Source: Pedobacter alluvionis
GTDB taxonomy: Bacteria; Bacteroidota; Bacteroidia; Sphingobacteriales; Sphingobacteriaceae
NCBI RefSeq assembly: GCF_003664035.1
Contig: NZ_RCCK01000011.1
Span: forward strand, 1-64,000
Direction of reading: 5' to 3'
Length of the DNA stretch: 64,000 nucleotides
The notes under the pieces were generated by a model, which worked only from the letters and a program-made list of their open reading frames with translations, was not told the origin of the DNA and made no database searches. This document shows, piece by piece, positions 1 through 8,548 of this stretch. Made by a program: the position numbers and the translations under genes. Every line of letters starts with the position of its first letter. The stretch's first letter is position 1.

Positions 1-455
1 GCACCGATCGTTAAATCAGCACCAACATACGTCAAGGTATAATTGCTGTTCAAGGCTAATGTACCCTGGTTGATTGCATAGGTACCCACATTTTCTCCAG
101 GCAACCTGGTCAGGCTTCCGCTGAAGCTATCCCCTGTTACCAGTGAAGGTGCAGAGGTATAAGTCAGTGCAGGATCTGCATCGCCATAAGTTTTGCTTTT
201 CGCTGCGGCCGTTACTGTTATTGTTTTCGCACCGATTGTTAAATCAGCACCAACATAAGTTAAGGTATAGTTGCTGCTCAAAGCAAGTGTTCCCTGGTTG
301 ATGGCATACGTACCTACATTTTCTCCAGGCAACCTGGTCAGGCTTCCGCTGAAGCTATCGCCTGTTACCAATGCAGGTGCAGAGGTATAAGTCAGTGCAG
401 GATCTGCATCGCCATAAGTTTTGCTTTTTGCTGCGGCCGTTACTGTAATAACTCT
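1..455 (-). repeat. Tandem MBG-domain repeats (228-bp unit) inside the giant protein
   Basis: The same 228-bp (76-codon) unit starts at 1 and again at 229, with only scattered differences. Translated on the minus strand each unit reads KTYGDADPALTY, then GDSFSGSL, then ENVGTYAI, then YTLTYVGADLTI. This is the MBG pattern found at the C-terminal side of large Bacteroidota surface proteins. The array probably continues beyond the window. Confidence 0.85.
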
Positions 456-3400
456 TTGCGCAACAGTACTGGTTGGTATAGTGATAACTGGACTGTTAGT
501 GCCCGTACTGGTTAATGTTATATTCCCTGTAATATTTGTATTAGCAGCAGCAGTTGCTGTTAATCTTACATAAACCGTACCCGATACCGTACCCGAAGTA
601 CCGATGATAGCAGAAGTACCAAAATTTGTACCATCAGCACTTACTTCAAAATTAGCTGTTGATGATGGAGTAGCTGTAATACCGGCAGTTAATCCTGTAG
701 CTGATACGTTTACACTAGTTGATGTTGATGCGGTTCCATAAATTGTACTTAACGCTGATGGAAAAGTCCCGGCTGAAGCGGTAATTTGAGATGCCTGAGT
801 GTAGGTAATGGAAAACTGACTGGCAGCTGTGTTGCCATTGCCTGCTGCATCCAGTGCTACGTTAGCTGCGATACTAATAGTTACTGCACCATTGGCTGTT
901 GGCGTGGCATTAAAAGTATAAGTTGTTCCACTTCCTGAAAAACCACTGATGGTGGCATTTCCTGGTGTAATATCTCCCGCTACAAAACCGGTTACGGTCT
1001 CCGAAAAAGTAACTGTAAATGGAATTGGCGAAGTACTGGTCGATCCGCCAGATGCACCTGCAGTGCTCGTAATCGCAACGGATGGACGCTGCGAGTCAAC
1101 CGTAAAAGTATTGGTGGTACTGTTTGCACTTACTGCATTACCAGTTTCCTGTGCAGTCGCATAAACCGTATGCGAACCTTGTGCCAGTACTGCAGGCTGC
1201 GTGAGTGACCAGTTCCCACCAGTTGCTGTTGTAGTACCTAAAGAGGCTCCATCTACATAAACCGTAACGGTTGCATCTGCCGTTGCAGTACCTGTATAAG
1301 TTGGGGCAGTTGTAGTGATTAAACTGCCATTGGCAGGGTTGGCTACTGTTGGAGTTGCTGTTACTGTCTGTCCGTAGGTAATAGAAAACTGACTGGCAGC
1401 TGTGTTGCCATTGCCTGCTGCATCCAGTGCTACGTTAGCTGCGATACTAATAGTTACTGCACCATTGGCTGTTGGCGTGGCATTAAAAGTATAAGTTGTT
1501 CCACTTCCTGAAAAACCACTGATGGTGGCATTTCCTGGTGTAATATCTCCCGCTACAAAACCGGTTACGGTCTCCGAAAAAGTAACTGTAAATGGAATTG
1601 GCGAAGTACTGGTCGATCCGCCAGTAGCACCTGCAGTACTCGTAATCGCAACGGATGGACGCTGTGAGTCAACCGTAAAAGTATTGGTGGTACTGTTTGC
1701 GCTTACTGCATTACCAGTTTCCTGTGCAGTCGCATAAACCGTATGCGAACCTTGCGCCAATGCTGCCGGCTGTGTGAGTGACCAGTTCCCGCCAGTTGCT
1801 GTTGTGGTACCTAAAGATGCTCCATCTACATAAACCGTAACGGTTGCCCCCGCTGTTGCAGTACCTGTATAATCTGGGGCGGTCGTAGTGATTAAACTGC
1901 CATTGGAAGGGCTGGCTACTACCGGTGTGGCTGTTGCTGACTGTACATATGTAAACTGGTCGCTGGCACTGGTCGCACTGGTGCCCCCTGTTGTAGTGAC
2001 GCGGACATCAACCGTGCCTGTTCCTGCCGGTGCGGTCGCCGTGATCTGTGTTGCCGAGTTAACGGTAAAGCCTGTAGCCGCCGTAGCGCCAAAGGTCACC
2101 GCGGTCGCCCCGCTGAAGTTGGTGCCGGTAATGGTTACGCTAGTGCCTCCGCTGGTCGGGCCACTGGTTGGACTCAAAGCCGTTACCGTTGGTGCGGCGA
2201 CATAGGTAAACTGGTCGCTGGAACTGGTCGCGCTGGTGCCCCCTGTTGTAGTGATGCGGACATCAACGGTGCCTGTTCCTGCCGGTGAGGTCGCCGTGAT
2301 CTGTGTTGCCGAGTTAACGGTGAAGCCTGTAGCCGACGTAGCACCAAAGGTCACCGCAGTAGTCCCGCTGAAGTTGGTGCCGGTAATGGTCACGCTAGTG
2401 CCTCCGCTGGTCGGGCCGCTGGTTGGGCTCAAAGCCGTTACCGTTGGTGCGGCGATATAGGTAAACTGGTCGCTGGCACTGGTCGCACTGGTGCCCCCTG
2501 TTGTAGTGATGCGGACATCAACGGTGCCTGTTCCTGCCGGTGCGGTCGCCGTGATCTGTGTTGCCGAGTTAACGGTGAAGCCCGTAGCCGCCGTAGCACC
2601 AAAGGTCACCGCGGTCGCACCGCTGAAGTTGGTTCCGGTAATGGTCACGCTAGTGCCTCCGCTGGTCGGGCCACTGATTGGGCTCAAAGCCGTTACAGTT
2701 GGTGCAGCGACATAGGTAAACTGGTCGCTGGCACTGGTCGCACTGGTGCCCCCTGTTGTAGTGATGCGGACATCAACGGTGCCTGTTCCTGCCGGTGAGG
2801 TCGCCGTGATCTGTGTTGCCGAGTTAACGGTGAAGCCTGTAGCTGCCGTAGCGCCAAAGGTCACCGCGGTCGCCCCGCTGAAGTCGGTGCCAGTAATGGT
2901 CACGCTAGTGCCTCCACTGGTCGGGCCACTGGTTGGGCTCAAAGCCGTTACCGTTGGTGCGGCGACGGCCTGTCCATAGGTAATAGAAAACTGACTTGCA
3001 GCTGTGTTGCCATTGCCTGCATCATCCTGTGCTATATTGGCCGCAACATTTATCGTTACGGCACCATTGGCTGTTGGCGTGGCATTAAAAGTATAAGTTG
3101 TTCCGCTTCCTGAAAAACCACTGATGGTGGCATTTCCTGGTATAATATCTCCTGCTACAAAACCGGTTACAGTCTCCGAAAAAGTAACTGTAAATGGAAT
3201 TGGCGAAGTACTGGTCGATCCCCCGGATGCACCGGCAGTGCTCGTAATCACTACTGATGCCGCCTGATTATCAACGGTAGCATTAGCATCATCGGCCGTA
3301 GTTGTAGGCCCTACTGAATTTGTTGCGGTTATTGAAATATTTCTGTTTGTAGCATCAATGGTACCGGCTGCAATTGTATAGGTTGCTGTCCAGGTGCCGC

Positions 3401-4457
3401 TATTGTCGGTAGCTGAAACTGCAGCACCACCACCGAACTGGCTAAAATCCATTGTTACGGCAGTAAGGCCCGAATTATTATCGCCGCTGGCTGTATTGTC
3501 CCAGGTTCCGGTTACCACATCTCCTATCTTAAATGCACCACCTGTGCCACTTGCACCGCTAATGCTTATCCTGGAGGCAGTAACAGTTGGTGCTGTAGAA
3601 CTGCTCAGGTTAAATTGTTTTATATTACTAGAGCTAAAACCCAGACTAAAGTTATACGGTGTACCAGATGAAGTTGTATTGACCCAATTTGCCGTATTGG
3701 TAATATCCGCTAAAATAGTGGCTTTTGACCCACTTGATAAGGTAGGATTATATTTTACATTGGGATAACGTGAATTAGCTGTACTCGTAAAAAAGGCAGT
3801 AGAATAACTTGTACCTAGATCAGATGGTAATTCGCTATAAGCTGGAAGCTGATTAGTGGGCTCAACACTGTTGGGATTTATATGCCATCCGTTTGAAGAA
3901 GTCCCAACAGCAACATTTAATCTGAGATTATTAAAAGCAAAAATAAATGAAGGACTGCTTTCACTTCCCTGGTAGATTAATAACTGATCACCCGTTGCTG
4001 GATTCCATGGGTTGGCAGAAAGAGTAGTGTTAGTCCACGAGTTCGAAAGTATAGAAAAATCTGCTGGAAGCGAACTGCCATCCCCTTTTGTTCCCAATAC
4101 TTGCCTGTTAGCTAAGTCAATCTTGAAAATAATCACCGTACCTGCTGATATTGCTACTGAAGGCTGCCATTGCAAAGTTCCCTCATTTGTTGTTGTTACA
4201 CCTACAAAATGTCCTGCAGTTGAGCCATAGGTATTTACCCATCCGCGGTCGGTAATATAAATCACCTCATTCGCAGCAATAGTATTAAGTGCCACTACCG
4301 CAAAACTACGTATGGTTGTTCCGGCATCTACGTCACCGTTCATTCCAATTACCGCAAGATCCCCTTTAGATAAAGCGGCCCTGGCACTTAATACACTGAT
4401 TAAAAGCACCGGGATAATGAATAAAAAATGAAATACTTTTTTGTAAAATTTCCTCAT
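1..4457 (-). CDS. Giant secreted MBG/IPT/Ig-like repeat protein, 3' end outside window
   Basis: The minus frame is open from an ATG at 4457 to the window edge (about 1485 codons) and is incomplete. The N-terminus is a Sec signal peptide (Arg/Lys start, hydrophobic core, likely cut after Ala-Arg-Ala near residue 27). About 250 residues of non-repeat sequence beginning KGDLAVIGMNGD follow. Then come Ig-like domains with a PFTVTFSE-type motif, four near-identical 85-residue IPT/TIG repeats, further Ig-like domains and at least two 76-residue MBG repeats (KTYGDADPALTY-type). Such composition is typical of Bacteroidota surface adhesins or stalk proteins, often with a C-terminal sorting domain, which would lie outside the window. 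It sits directly downstream of three collar-protein genes, which suggests it anchors or accompanies them. Function is inferred; architecture is read directly. Confidence 0.9.
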   Translation of the reverse strand, partial: MRKFYKKVFHFLFIIPVLLISVLSARAALSKGDLAVIGMNGDVDAGTTIRSFAVVALNTIAANEVIYITDRGWVNTYGSTAGHFVGVTTTNEGTLQWQPSVAISAGTVIIFKIDLANRQVLGTKGDGSSLPADFSILSNSWTNTTLSANPWNPATGDQLLIYQGSESSPSFIFAFNNLRLNVAVGTSSNGWHINPNSVEPTNQLPAYSELPSDLGTSYSTAFFTSTANSRYPNVKYNPTLSSGSKATILADITNTANWVNTTSSGTPYNFSLGFSSSNIKQFNLSSSTAPTVTASRISISGASGTGGAFKIGDVVTGTWDNTASGDNNSGLTAVTMDFSQFGGGAAVSATDNSGTWTATYTIAAGTIDATNRNISITATNSVGPTTTADDANATVDNQAASVVITSTAGASGGSTSTSPIPFTVTFSETVTGFVAGDIIPGNATISGFSGSGTTYTFNATPTANGAVTINVAANIAQDDAGNGNTAASQFSITYGQAVAAPTVTALSPTSGPTSGGTSVTITGTDFSGATAVTFGATAATGFTVNSATQITATSPAGTGTVDVRITTTGGTSATSASDQFTYVAAPTVTALSPISGPTSGGTSVTITGTNFSGATAVTFGATAATGFTVNSATQITATAPAGTGTVDVRITTTGGTSATSASDQFTYIAAPTVTALSPTSGPTSGGTSVTITGTNFSGTTAVTFGATSATGFTVNSATQITATSPAGTGTVDVRITTTGGTSATSSSDQFTYVAAPTVTALSPTSGPTSGGTSVTITGTNFSGATAVTFGATAATGFTVNSATQITATAPAGTGTVDVRVTTTGGTSATSASDQFTYVQSATATPVVASPSNGSLITTTAPDYTGTATAGATVTVYVDGASLGTTTATGGNWSLTQPAALAQGSHTVYATAQETGNAVSANSTTNTFTVDSQRPSVAITSTAGATGGSTSTSPIPFTVTFSETVTGFVAGDITPGNATISGFSGSGTTYTFNATPTANGAVTISIAANVALDAAGNGNTAASQFSITYGQTVTATPTVANPANGSLITTTAPTYTGTATADATVTVYVDGASLGTTTATGGNWSLTQPAVLAQGSHTVYATAQETGNAVSANSTTNTFTVDSQRPSVAITSTAGASGGSTSTSPIPFTVTFSETVTGFVAGDITPGNATISGFSGSGTTYTFNATPTANGAVTISIAANVALDAAGNGNTAASQFSITYTQASQITASAGTFPSALSTIYGTASTSTSVNVSATGLTAGITATPSSTANFEVSADGTNFGTSAIIGTSGTVSGTVYVRLTATAAANTNITGNITLTSTGTNSPVITIPTSTVAQRVITVTAAAKSKTYGDADPALTYTSAPALVTGDSFSGSLTRLPGENVGTYAINQGTLALSSNYTLTYVGADLTIGAKTITVTAAAKSKTYGDADPALTYTSAPSLVTGDSFSGSLTRLPGENVGTYAINQGTLALNSNYTLTYVGADLTIG
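801..1946 (-). repeat. 573-bp tandem duplication encoding two Ig-like domains per unit
   Basis: Positions 801-1373 and 1374-1946 are nearly identical over 573 bp (191 codons). Each copy encodes one Ig-like domain with PFTVTFSETVTGF and one Bap-type Ig domain with GTATADATVTVYVDG. A third copy of the first domain alone lies at about 2976-3255. The low divergence suggests recent duplication or ongoing homogenisation. Confidence 0.85.
1951..2966 (-). repeat. Four 255-bp tandem IPT/TIG repeats
   Basis: Units begin at 1951, 2206, 2461 and 2716, exactly 255 bp apart. Each encodes SPTSGPTSGGTSVTITGTNF, then GATAVTFG, then TITGT-like strands, the classical IPT/TIG signature. GC is visibly higher here than in the surrounding genome. 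Copies differ at a handful of positions only. Confidence 0.9.
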
Positions 4458-4489
4458 ATAATTACTTTTCTAAATCTTCAATACTTGCA

Positions 4490-4535
4490 GTAGAAATAAA
4501 AAGTATAACCGGGATTGAAGTTTACCGGTTATACT
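4490..4535 (-). terminator. Hairpin plus T-run between the collar genes and the giant protein gene
   Basis: The 11-bp arms AGTATAACCGG (4502-4512) and CCGGTTATACT (4525-4535) pair perfectly. On the minus strand they are followed by TTTTTATTT. This is an intrinsic terminator shape for transcription leaving the third collar gene. Only 44 nt separate it from the ATG at 4457 and no clear promoter fits there, so partial read-through (attenuation) is likely. Confidence 0.7.
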
Positions 4536-4562
4536 GATAAATGATTGTGGATAAGCTGGTTT

Positions 4563-5183
4563 TTAGTCTCTTGAAGGAAAAAGTCCTTGTATACAAATCA
4601 CATAATAAAGGGCCATTGAGGGTTGCCTGTTCTCATGGACGGCAGGTGTTGCTGAGCCAGAAGCTGCAATAGCCATGTTGGTTAACTGCGGCCCGGTTAC
4701 ACTTTGTATACTCAGCGTGCCATTAGCCATTGGCGCTTGTTGTGCCGGCGCTTGTGGTACGCCATATAACATTTCCCCCGATGAAATTGGCGCACCTAAA
4801 AGATTGCCTGTAGGGCTGGGCTCATCATATTGGTCAGCAGATGCTTTAACGGTTACAGTTGCTGTACCTGCTGCAGGTATATATGCTAAATTATGTATAT
4901 GAGCTGACATTTCCGGCAGACCGATTGTTACTGATTCTGTGCCGTTTGTGTCACCTATGCTGTATGCTGAAAGCCCAGCCCCCTGACCTGTACCTACAAT
5001 AGTTCTTCCCTGTAAATCAGGCAATTTAAATGTGTTTGTACCATCGCCTCCATAATTAGTACCAATTATAGCATAAAGGGTGGTGTACGCACGTATTGCT
5101 AAAGTTTGGCCACTACATGCAGACCAGTTCATCGGTACAAACGTTCCGGCGAACATCCTTACTTCTCCTATAGTTCCTTCCAT
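4563..5183 (-). CDS. Phage tail-collar domain protein, third of three
   Basis: 206 residues. The N-terminus (MEGTIGEVRMFAGTF, then W..CSGQ) and the GTNYGGDGTNTFKLPDLQGR stretch are the phage tail-collar domain, about residues 5-60. The C-terminus ends NYVICIQGLFPSRD-like, shared with its two neighbours. The middle (about 85-170) is variable and probably forms the distal, partner-facing part. There is no signal peptide. Such microcystin-dependent-protein-like collar proteins are usually found in sets of three beside large Ig-repeat proteins. It is the last gene before the hairpin at 4502-4535. Structural role in a fibre or appendage is inferred; no phage capsid, terminase or integrase lies nearby. 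Confidence 0.85.
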   Translation of the reverse strand: MEGTIGEVRMFAGTFVPMNWSACSGQTLAIRAYTTLYAIIGTNYGGDGTNTFKLPDLQGRTIVGTGQGAGLSAYSIGDTNGTESVTIGLPEMSAHIHNLAYIPAAGTATVTVKASADQYDEPSPTGNLLGAPISSGEMLYGVPQAPAQQAPMANGTLSIQSVTGPQLTNMAIAASGSATPAVHENRQPSMALYYVICIQGLFPSRD

Positions 5184-5214
5184 TTTTGATAAAATTTAGT
5201 ATGAATCAATTTAT

Positions 5215-5832
5215 TTAGTTTCTTGAAGGGAAAAGTCCTTCTATACAAATGATGTAGTTTACAGCCAGTACCGGTTGTATATTATTGTGTGGCAAGCTAC
5301 CACCTGCTGCACCGATGGTTACTTTTGGTATTGGCGGTGAGAGATTGCTAACCTGTGCAGCATTGCTATTCAGGTTAACCAGATTTGGAGAATTAGCCGG
5401 ATTTGCATAAACATTGTCAATATTCGTTGAGTCTTGTGCCAGATAATTACCCACCGGACTATTTTCAGGACCAGGAGCAGCGACTGCATTTAATGAAATA
5501 TTTACTGATGCTGCAGTGGTACTGTAAGTAGGGGTAATTTGGTGCGTATGGGCTGGCAGCTCCATTGAAGTCAAAGTATGACCTTCCTGTCCGTTTACCT
5601 GTCCTAATTGATAAGCGCTAAGGGCAACGCCCTGGCCTGCTCCTACTACTATACGGCTGGCAATGTTGGGTAAATTGAAAGTATTCACACCGTCTCCACC
5701 ATAAATGGTACCGATGATTGCATATAAAACTTGATATTGAGATAAGGACATTTGTTGCCCTTGGCAAAACATCCAGGTTCTTGGTGCGAAAGTGCCTGCA
5801 AATGCACGGATTTCGCCAACTGTTCCTTCCAT
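5215..5832 (-). CDS. Phage tail-collar domain protein, second of three
   Basis: 205 residues, paralogous to both neighbours. It begins MEGTVGEIRAFAGTFAPRTW, has C..GQ at about 23-26 and GTIYGGDGVNTFNLPNI, and ends YIICIEGLFPSRN. The conserved head is the tail-collar domain. The central region (about 90-175) is Asn/Ser-rich and unlike those of its paralogues, as expected for diversified fibre tips. It has no signal peptide or membrane segment. The gap to the next collar gene is 31 bp and to the previous one 24 bp, so the three are surely co-transcribed. Confidence 0.85.
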   Translation of the reverse strand: MEGTVGEIRAFAGTFAPRTWMFCQGQQMSLSQYQVLYAIIGTIYGGDGVNTFNLPNIASRIVVGAGQGVALSAYQLGQVNGQEGHTLTSMELPAHTHQITPTYSTTAASVNISLNAVAAPGPENSPVGNYLAQDSTNIDNVYANPANSPNLVNLNSNAAQVSNLSPPIPKVTIGAAGGSLPHNNIQPVLAVNYIICIEGLFPSRN

Positions 5833-5856
5833 AATTATTTTATTAAGGTTTAGTAA

Positions 5857-6468
5857 TTAATTTCTTGATGGAAAATATCCTTGTATACAGATAATGTAAT
5901 TGAGTGCAATGCTTGGCATGATGTTATTATGCCCGGCACTGGCTCCTGCGGGTTGTAATGCAACAGTCGGATTGGGAATGTTAACATTTGTAACCTCTAA
6001 AGAGCTATTATGTAAAGCACTCAAAGTACCGCCGGTAGCGAAACTGGCCATTTGAGCGGCTTCCTCCTTGCTGATAAAAGCATCTAGCCCATTCTCTTGC
6101 GTACCTCCGCCTGGGTTGGCATAGAATGTAGCATTACCGATACCATTACCCGTTGCAGGTGTAACTATGGCGGTATGCGTATGCGCAGGTATTTGATTTA
6201 CGGTAAGTGGTACCGTTTCTACGCCTATTTTTTGCCCTGGTGTTGTATAAACAGACAAATTTGCACCTGCTCCTAGACCTATTACTGTTCTGCTTCGCAA
6301 ATCAGGCAATCCGAAAGTGGTACGCCCGTCTCCGCCGTAAAACGTACCTACTAAGGCATAAACAGCCTGGTTAGTGCTAACGTTTAACAGCTGCCCCTGG
6401 CAAAGCGCCCAGCCTCTAGGCGCAAAATCGCCGGCAAAAATCCGGACTTCAGCAATTGTTCCTTCCAT
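5857..6468 (-). CDS. Phage tail-collar domain protein, first of three
   Basis: 203 residues. It begins MEGTIAEVRIFAGDFAPRGW, with ALCQGQ and GTFYGGDGRTTFGLPDLRSR as the collar core, and the C-terminal YIICIQGYFPSRN block. The middle contains a Gly/Asn/Thr-rich segment. No signal peptide. The start lies 6 bp after the formyltransferase gene, which ties collar production to that enzyme. Three paralogues of 203-206 residues suggest a heteromeric assembly or a trimeric fibre with interchangeable subunits (inference). Confidence 0.85.
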   Translation of the reverse strand: MEGTIAEVRIFAGDFAPRGWALCQGQLLNVSTNQAVYALVGTFYGGDGRTTFGLPDLRSRTVIGLGAGANLSVYTTPGQKIGVETVPLTVNQIPAHTHTAIVTPATGNGIGNATFYANPGGGTQENGLDAFISKEEAAQMASFATGGTLSALHNSSLEVTNVNIPNPTVALQPAGASAGHNNIMPSIALNYIICIQGYFPSRN

Positions 6469-6474
6469 ATAATA

Positions 6475-7413
6475 TTAATTTAGGTTTATAAATTTTTCTC
6501 CTGTTTGTATCCCCATCTGAAAGAGCTTACTTCCTGAAAAATAGCCCTCGCGCATGTGCAAAATATTGATTTTTAAAAAACGATTTTCCAGGCATGCCAC
6601 AATCAATCCATAAATTGCATCGGCATAAACTATTGTGCCCGGCTCTGGCTTCGCCCCTTCCGGCAACTGAATCTCTGCCGGTGAAACTTCCAGGATTCGT
6701 ATTTCAGCATTTTTAATCCAGGCTGTAGCACCATCATATTTTGGATTGGCTGCATTAATCAGACATTCTATTTCGTCTGCAGAGTGCTGTTTCCAATTGA
6801 TCGCAAGCTCCCGGTGACCGGGTCTTTTTTCATACCTCGCCATATCTTCATTATTTTCATTTATAACAGGCAGATGATTACTGTTATTCACCAGGGCAGG
6901 TAGTGCATCTACGGCCATAAAGCCTAAACGCTGGCAAAGCAACCCATAATTTTCACCTTTTATAATGGGTAGCTGCTTTGACCACAAAACCGGACCTGCA
7001 TCTATATCTGCCGTCATTTGATGTACAGTGAGGCTAGCAAAGCGTTCATTGTTTCTGAGTTGCCAGAATATCGGATCAGCTCCACTATACTTTGGTAATT
7101 CACCAAAATGAAAATTGAAATAACCATTACGTACCATTTGAAGCATATCATCAGGAATTAACCAGGGAAAACCAAATACCCAAACCGCATCCACATCTGA
7201 TGCTGTTAGCCACTTTTGCATTTCCTGTTGCCACGATATTTTATTCAACTGCAATACCTGATCGGTAGACAAGCCCATAGCCAGCAGCGGTCCCAGCAAT
7301 ATTTTGCTGCTTCGCTTCAGTATAGCCACACCACCTAAAAGCCCCTGGGCAGCTAATGCCTGGACAGTTGGAAATGCGAGCGAATCTGAGTTGCAAATAA
7401 CCGCTATTTTCAT
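6475..7413 (-). CDS. Formyltransferase-fold enzyme (Fmt/ArnA-like N-terminal domain)
   Basis: 312 residues. The formyltransferase catalytic triad is visible: Asn100 and His102 in FNFHFGELPKYSGADP, and Asp138 in TADIDAGPV. This family uses 10-formyltetrahydrofolate to formylate amines, on initiator Met-tRNA or on amino sugars. The C-terminal 100 residues resemble the small C-terminal domain of such enzymes only loosely. It is unlikely to be the housekeeping Fmt, because it sits inside the collar operon, with 1 bp to the upstream gene and 6 bp to the first collar gene. The substrate is unknown; an amine on a collar protein, a glycan or a small molecule are all possible. Confidence 0.8.
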   Translation of the reverse strand: MKIAVICNSDSLAFPTVQALAAQGLLGGVAILKRSSKILLGPLLAMGLSTDQVLQLNKISWQQEMQKWLTASDVDAVWVFGFPWLIPDDMLQMVRNGYFNFHFGELPKYSGADPIFWQLRNNERFASLTVHQMTADIDAGPVLWSKQLPIIKGENYGLLCQRLGFMAVDALPALVNNSNHLPVINENNEDMARYEKRPGHRELAINWKQHSADEIECLINAANPKYDGATAWIKNAEIRILEVSPAEIQLPEGAKPEPGTIVYADAIYGLIVACLENRFLKINILHMREGYFSGSKLFQMGIQTGEKFINLN

Positions 7414-7414
7414 A

Positions 7415-8539
7415 TTATATGCCTAGATAAGGGTTCATCCAAAAGGAAGAGGTTTGGCTGTTGATCCGCTGTACATCTTCATGATTAATATTAATCGTCT
7501 CCAGTTCACTAATCAGCTGCCGGGATATTTCATCTTTAATTCCGCTAAAAGTATTTTTGACCAGGTAAACCCTACTTTGCATCGCATTTGAGCGGGGTTC
7601 AATTTCAACACGTCCACGTGCTGTTTCAATGGCAGCTTCGGCAAGGGCTTTTTGTAAAGATTTTCCGCCCTGGTCTTTAACCGCCTGGGCAATTAGCAGA
7701 CCTGTTTCAAAGCCAAACTGCGTAAAAGGATTTGCCATTACCTGACTTACCTCATCAAGCTGCTCCTGTTTTAATTCACAGTTTAACGATAATGTAGTAT
7801 AAACTTCAACTGGCTCAGCTGTTGTAAATGGCTCCAGCAGAAACGGCAAACCAAGTAGCGGAGTTGTTTTATGCAAACCCTGCTCCACATATTGTGTTAA
7901 GAAAATTTCAGCTTCTTTTCCGCAAAAAGTAGCCAGTATAAAATCAGGTTTGTAAATGTGTATATGCTCAAATACAGCAGCAATATCGCCTGTTTCTTTG
8001 GGGTTTGGTGTCGGCGCAATAGCAAATGGCATAGTTACCCCACCAGCTGCCGATTCCATACCAGCACTTAACATGCTTTGAAATGAATATCCACAGTCGT
8101 ACAAACCAGATACATACATTCCTTTTTTACCAAAAGTCTGAACTCCCCATTGGCCAATGGACCATAACTGCTGCCAGGTATGAATGGAATTAAGGAACAT
8201 GTAATCGTTAAACTTTTCAGGATCTGGCAAATGCTCACCAATGTTATTCATGATGAAAGGCCGTTTAATATTTGCTATCTTTTCTGAAAGATCAATACCT
8301 ACCTTATTGGAAACTATTCCGGTAATTACGTCGGCATCATCAAAACTAACCAGTTTGGTAAGTGCGGCCTCAGCTAGTTCACGGGAACCTTGTCCGATAA
8401 ATTCGGGCACAATTTCTAACTCAACCTCCTGGTTTAGCTCCTTAAGTCCATTTTTTAACCCTGTACTAAAGTGCTTAGCCATAGGCAGGATACTTGAATT
8501 GGAAAGCAAAACGCCCACCGTTAATTTTTTAGTTGTCAT
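7415..8539 (-). CDS. Periplasmic-binding-protein (type 1) fold protein without signal peptide
   Basis: 374 residues with the layout of ABC-transporter Leu/Ile/Val-type substrate-binding proteins. It starts TTKKLTVGVLLSNSS, with ITGIVSNKVG, then YVSGLYDCGYSF, and a typical second lobe with FILATFCGKEAEIFLTQY. The protein begins directly in the first beta strand and has no signal peptide or lipobox. No permease or ATPase gene is nearby. It therefore probably stays in the cytoplasm as a ligand-binding or sensory component, like AmiC-type regulators. It is placed between the dioxygenase (9-bp gap) and the formyltransferase (1-bp gap). The ligand is unknown. Confidence 0.75.
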   Translation of the reverse strand: MTTKKLTVGVLLSNSSILPMAKHFSTGLKNGLKELNQEVELEIVPEFIGQGSRELAEAALTKLVSFDDADVITGIVSNKVGIDLSEKIANIKRPFIMNNIGEHLPDPEKFNDYMFLNSIHTWQQLWSIGQWGVQTFGKKGMYVSGLYDCGYSFQSMLSAGMESAAGGVTMPFAIAPTPNPKETGDIAAVFEHIHIYKPDFILATFCGKEAEIFLTQYVEQGLHKTTPLLGLPFLLEPFTTAEPVEVYTTLSLNCELKQEQLDEVSQVMANPFTQFGFETGLLIAQAVKDQGGKSLQKALAEAAIETARGRVEIEPRSNAMQSRVYLVKNTFSGIKDEISRQLISELETININHEDVQRINSQTSSFWMNPYLGI

Positions 8540-8548
8540 TAATTCTAA

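Noticed and set aside
949..4230. Several plus-strand open frames of 70-124 codons
   Set aside because: They are antisense to the in-frame repeats of the giant minus-strand gene; their repetition only mirrors the IPT and Ig repeats.
4563..6468. Prophage remnant, because of the tail-collar genes and GH108 nearby
   Set aside because: No capsid, portal, terminase, tape-measure, integrase or attachment site is visible. Collar trios beside Ig-repeat genes also occur as chromosomal loci.
6475..7413. Housekeeping methionyl-tRNA formyltransferase
   Set aside because: The catalytic triad fits the fold, but the position inside the collar operon and the weak C-terminal resemblance argue for another substrate.
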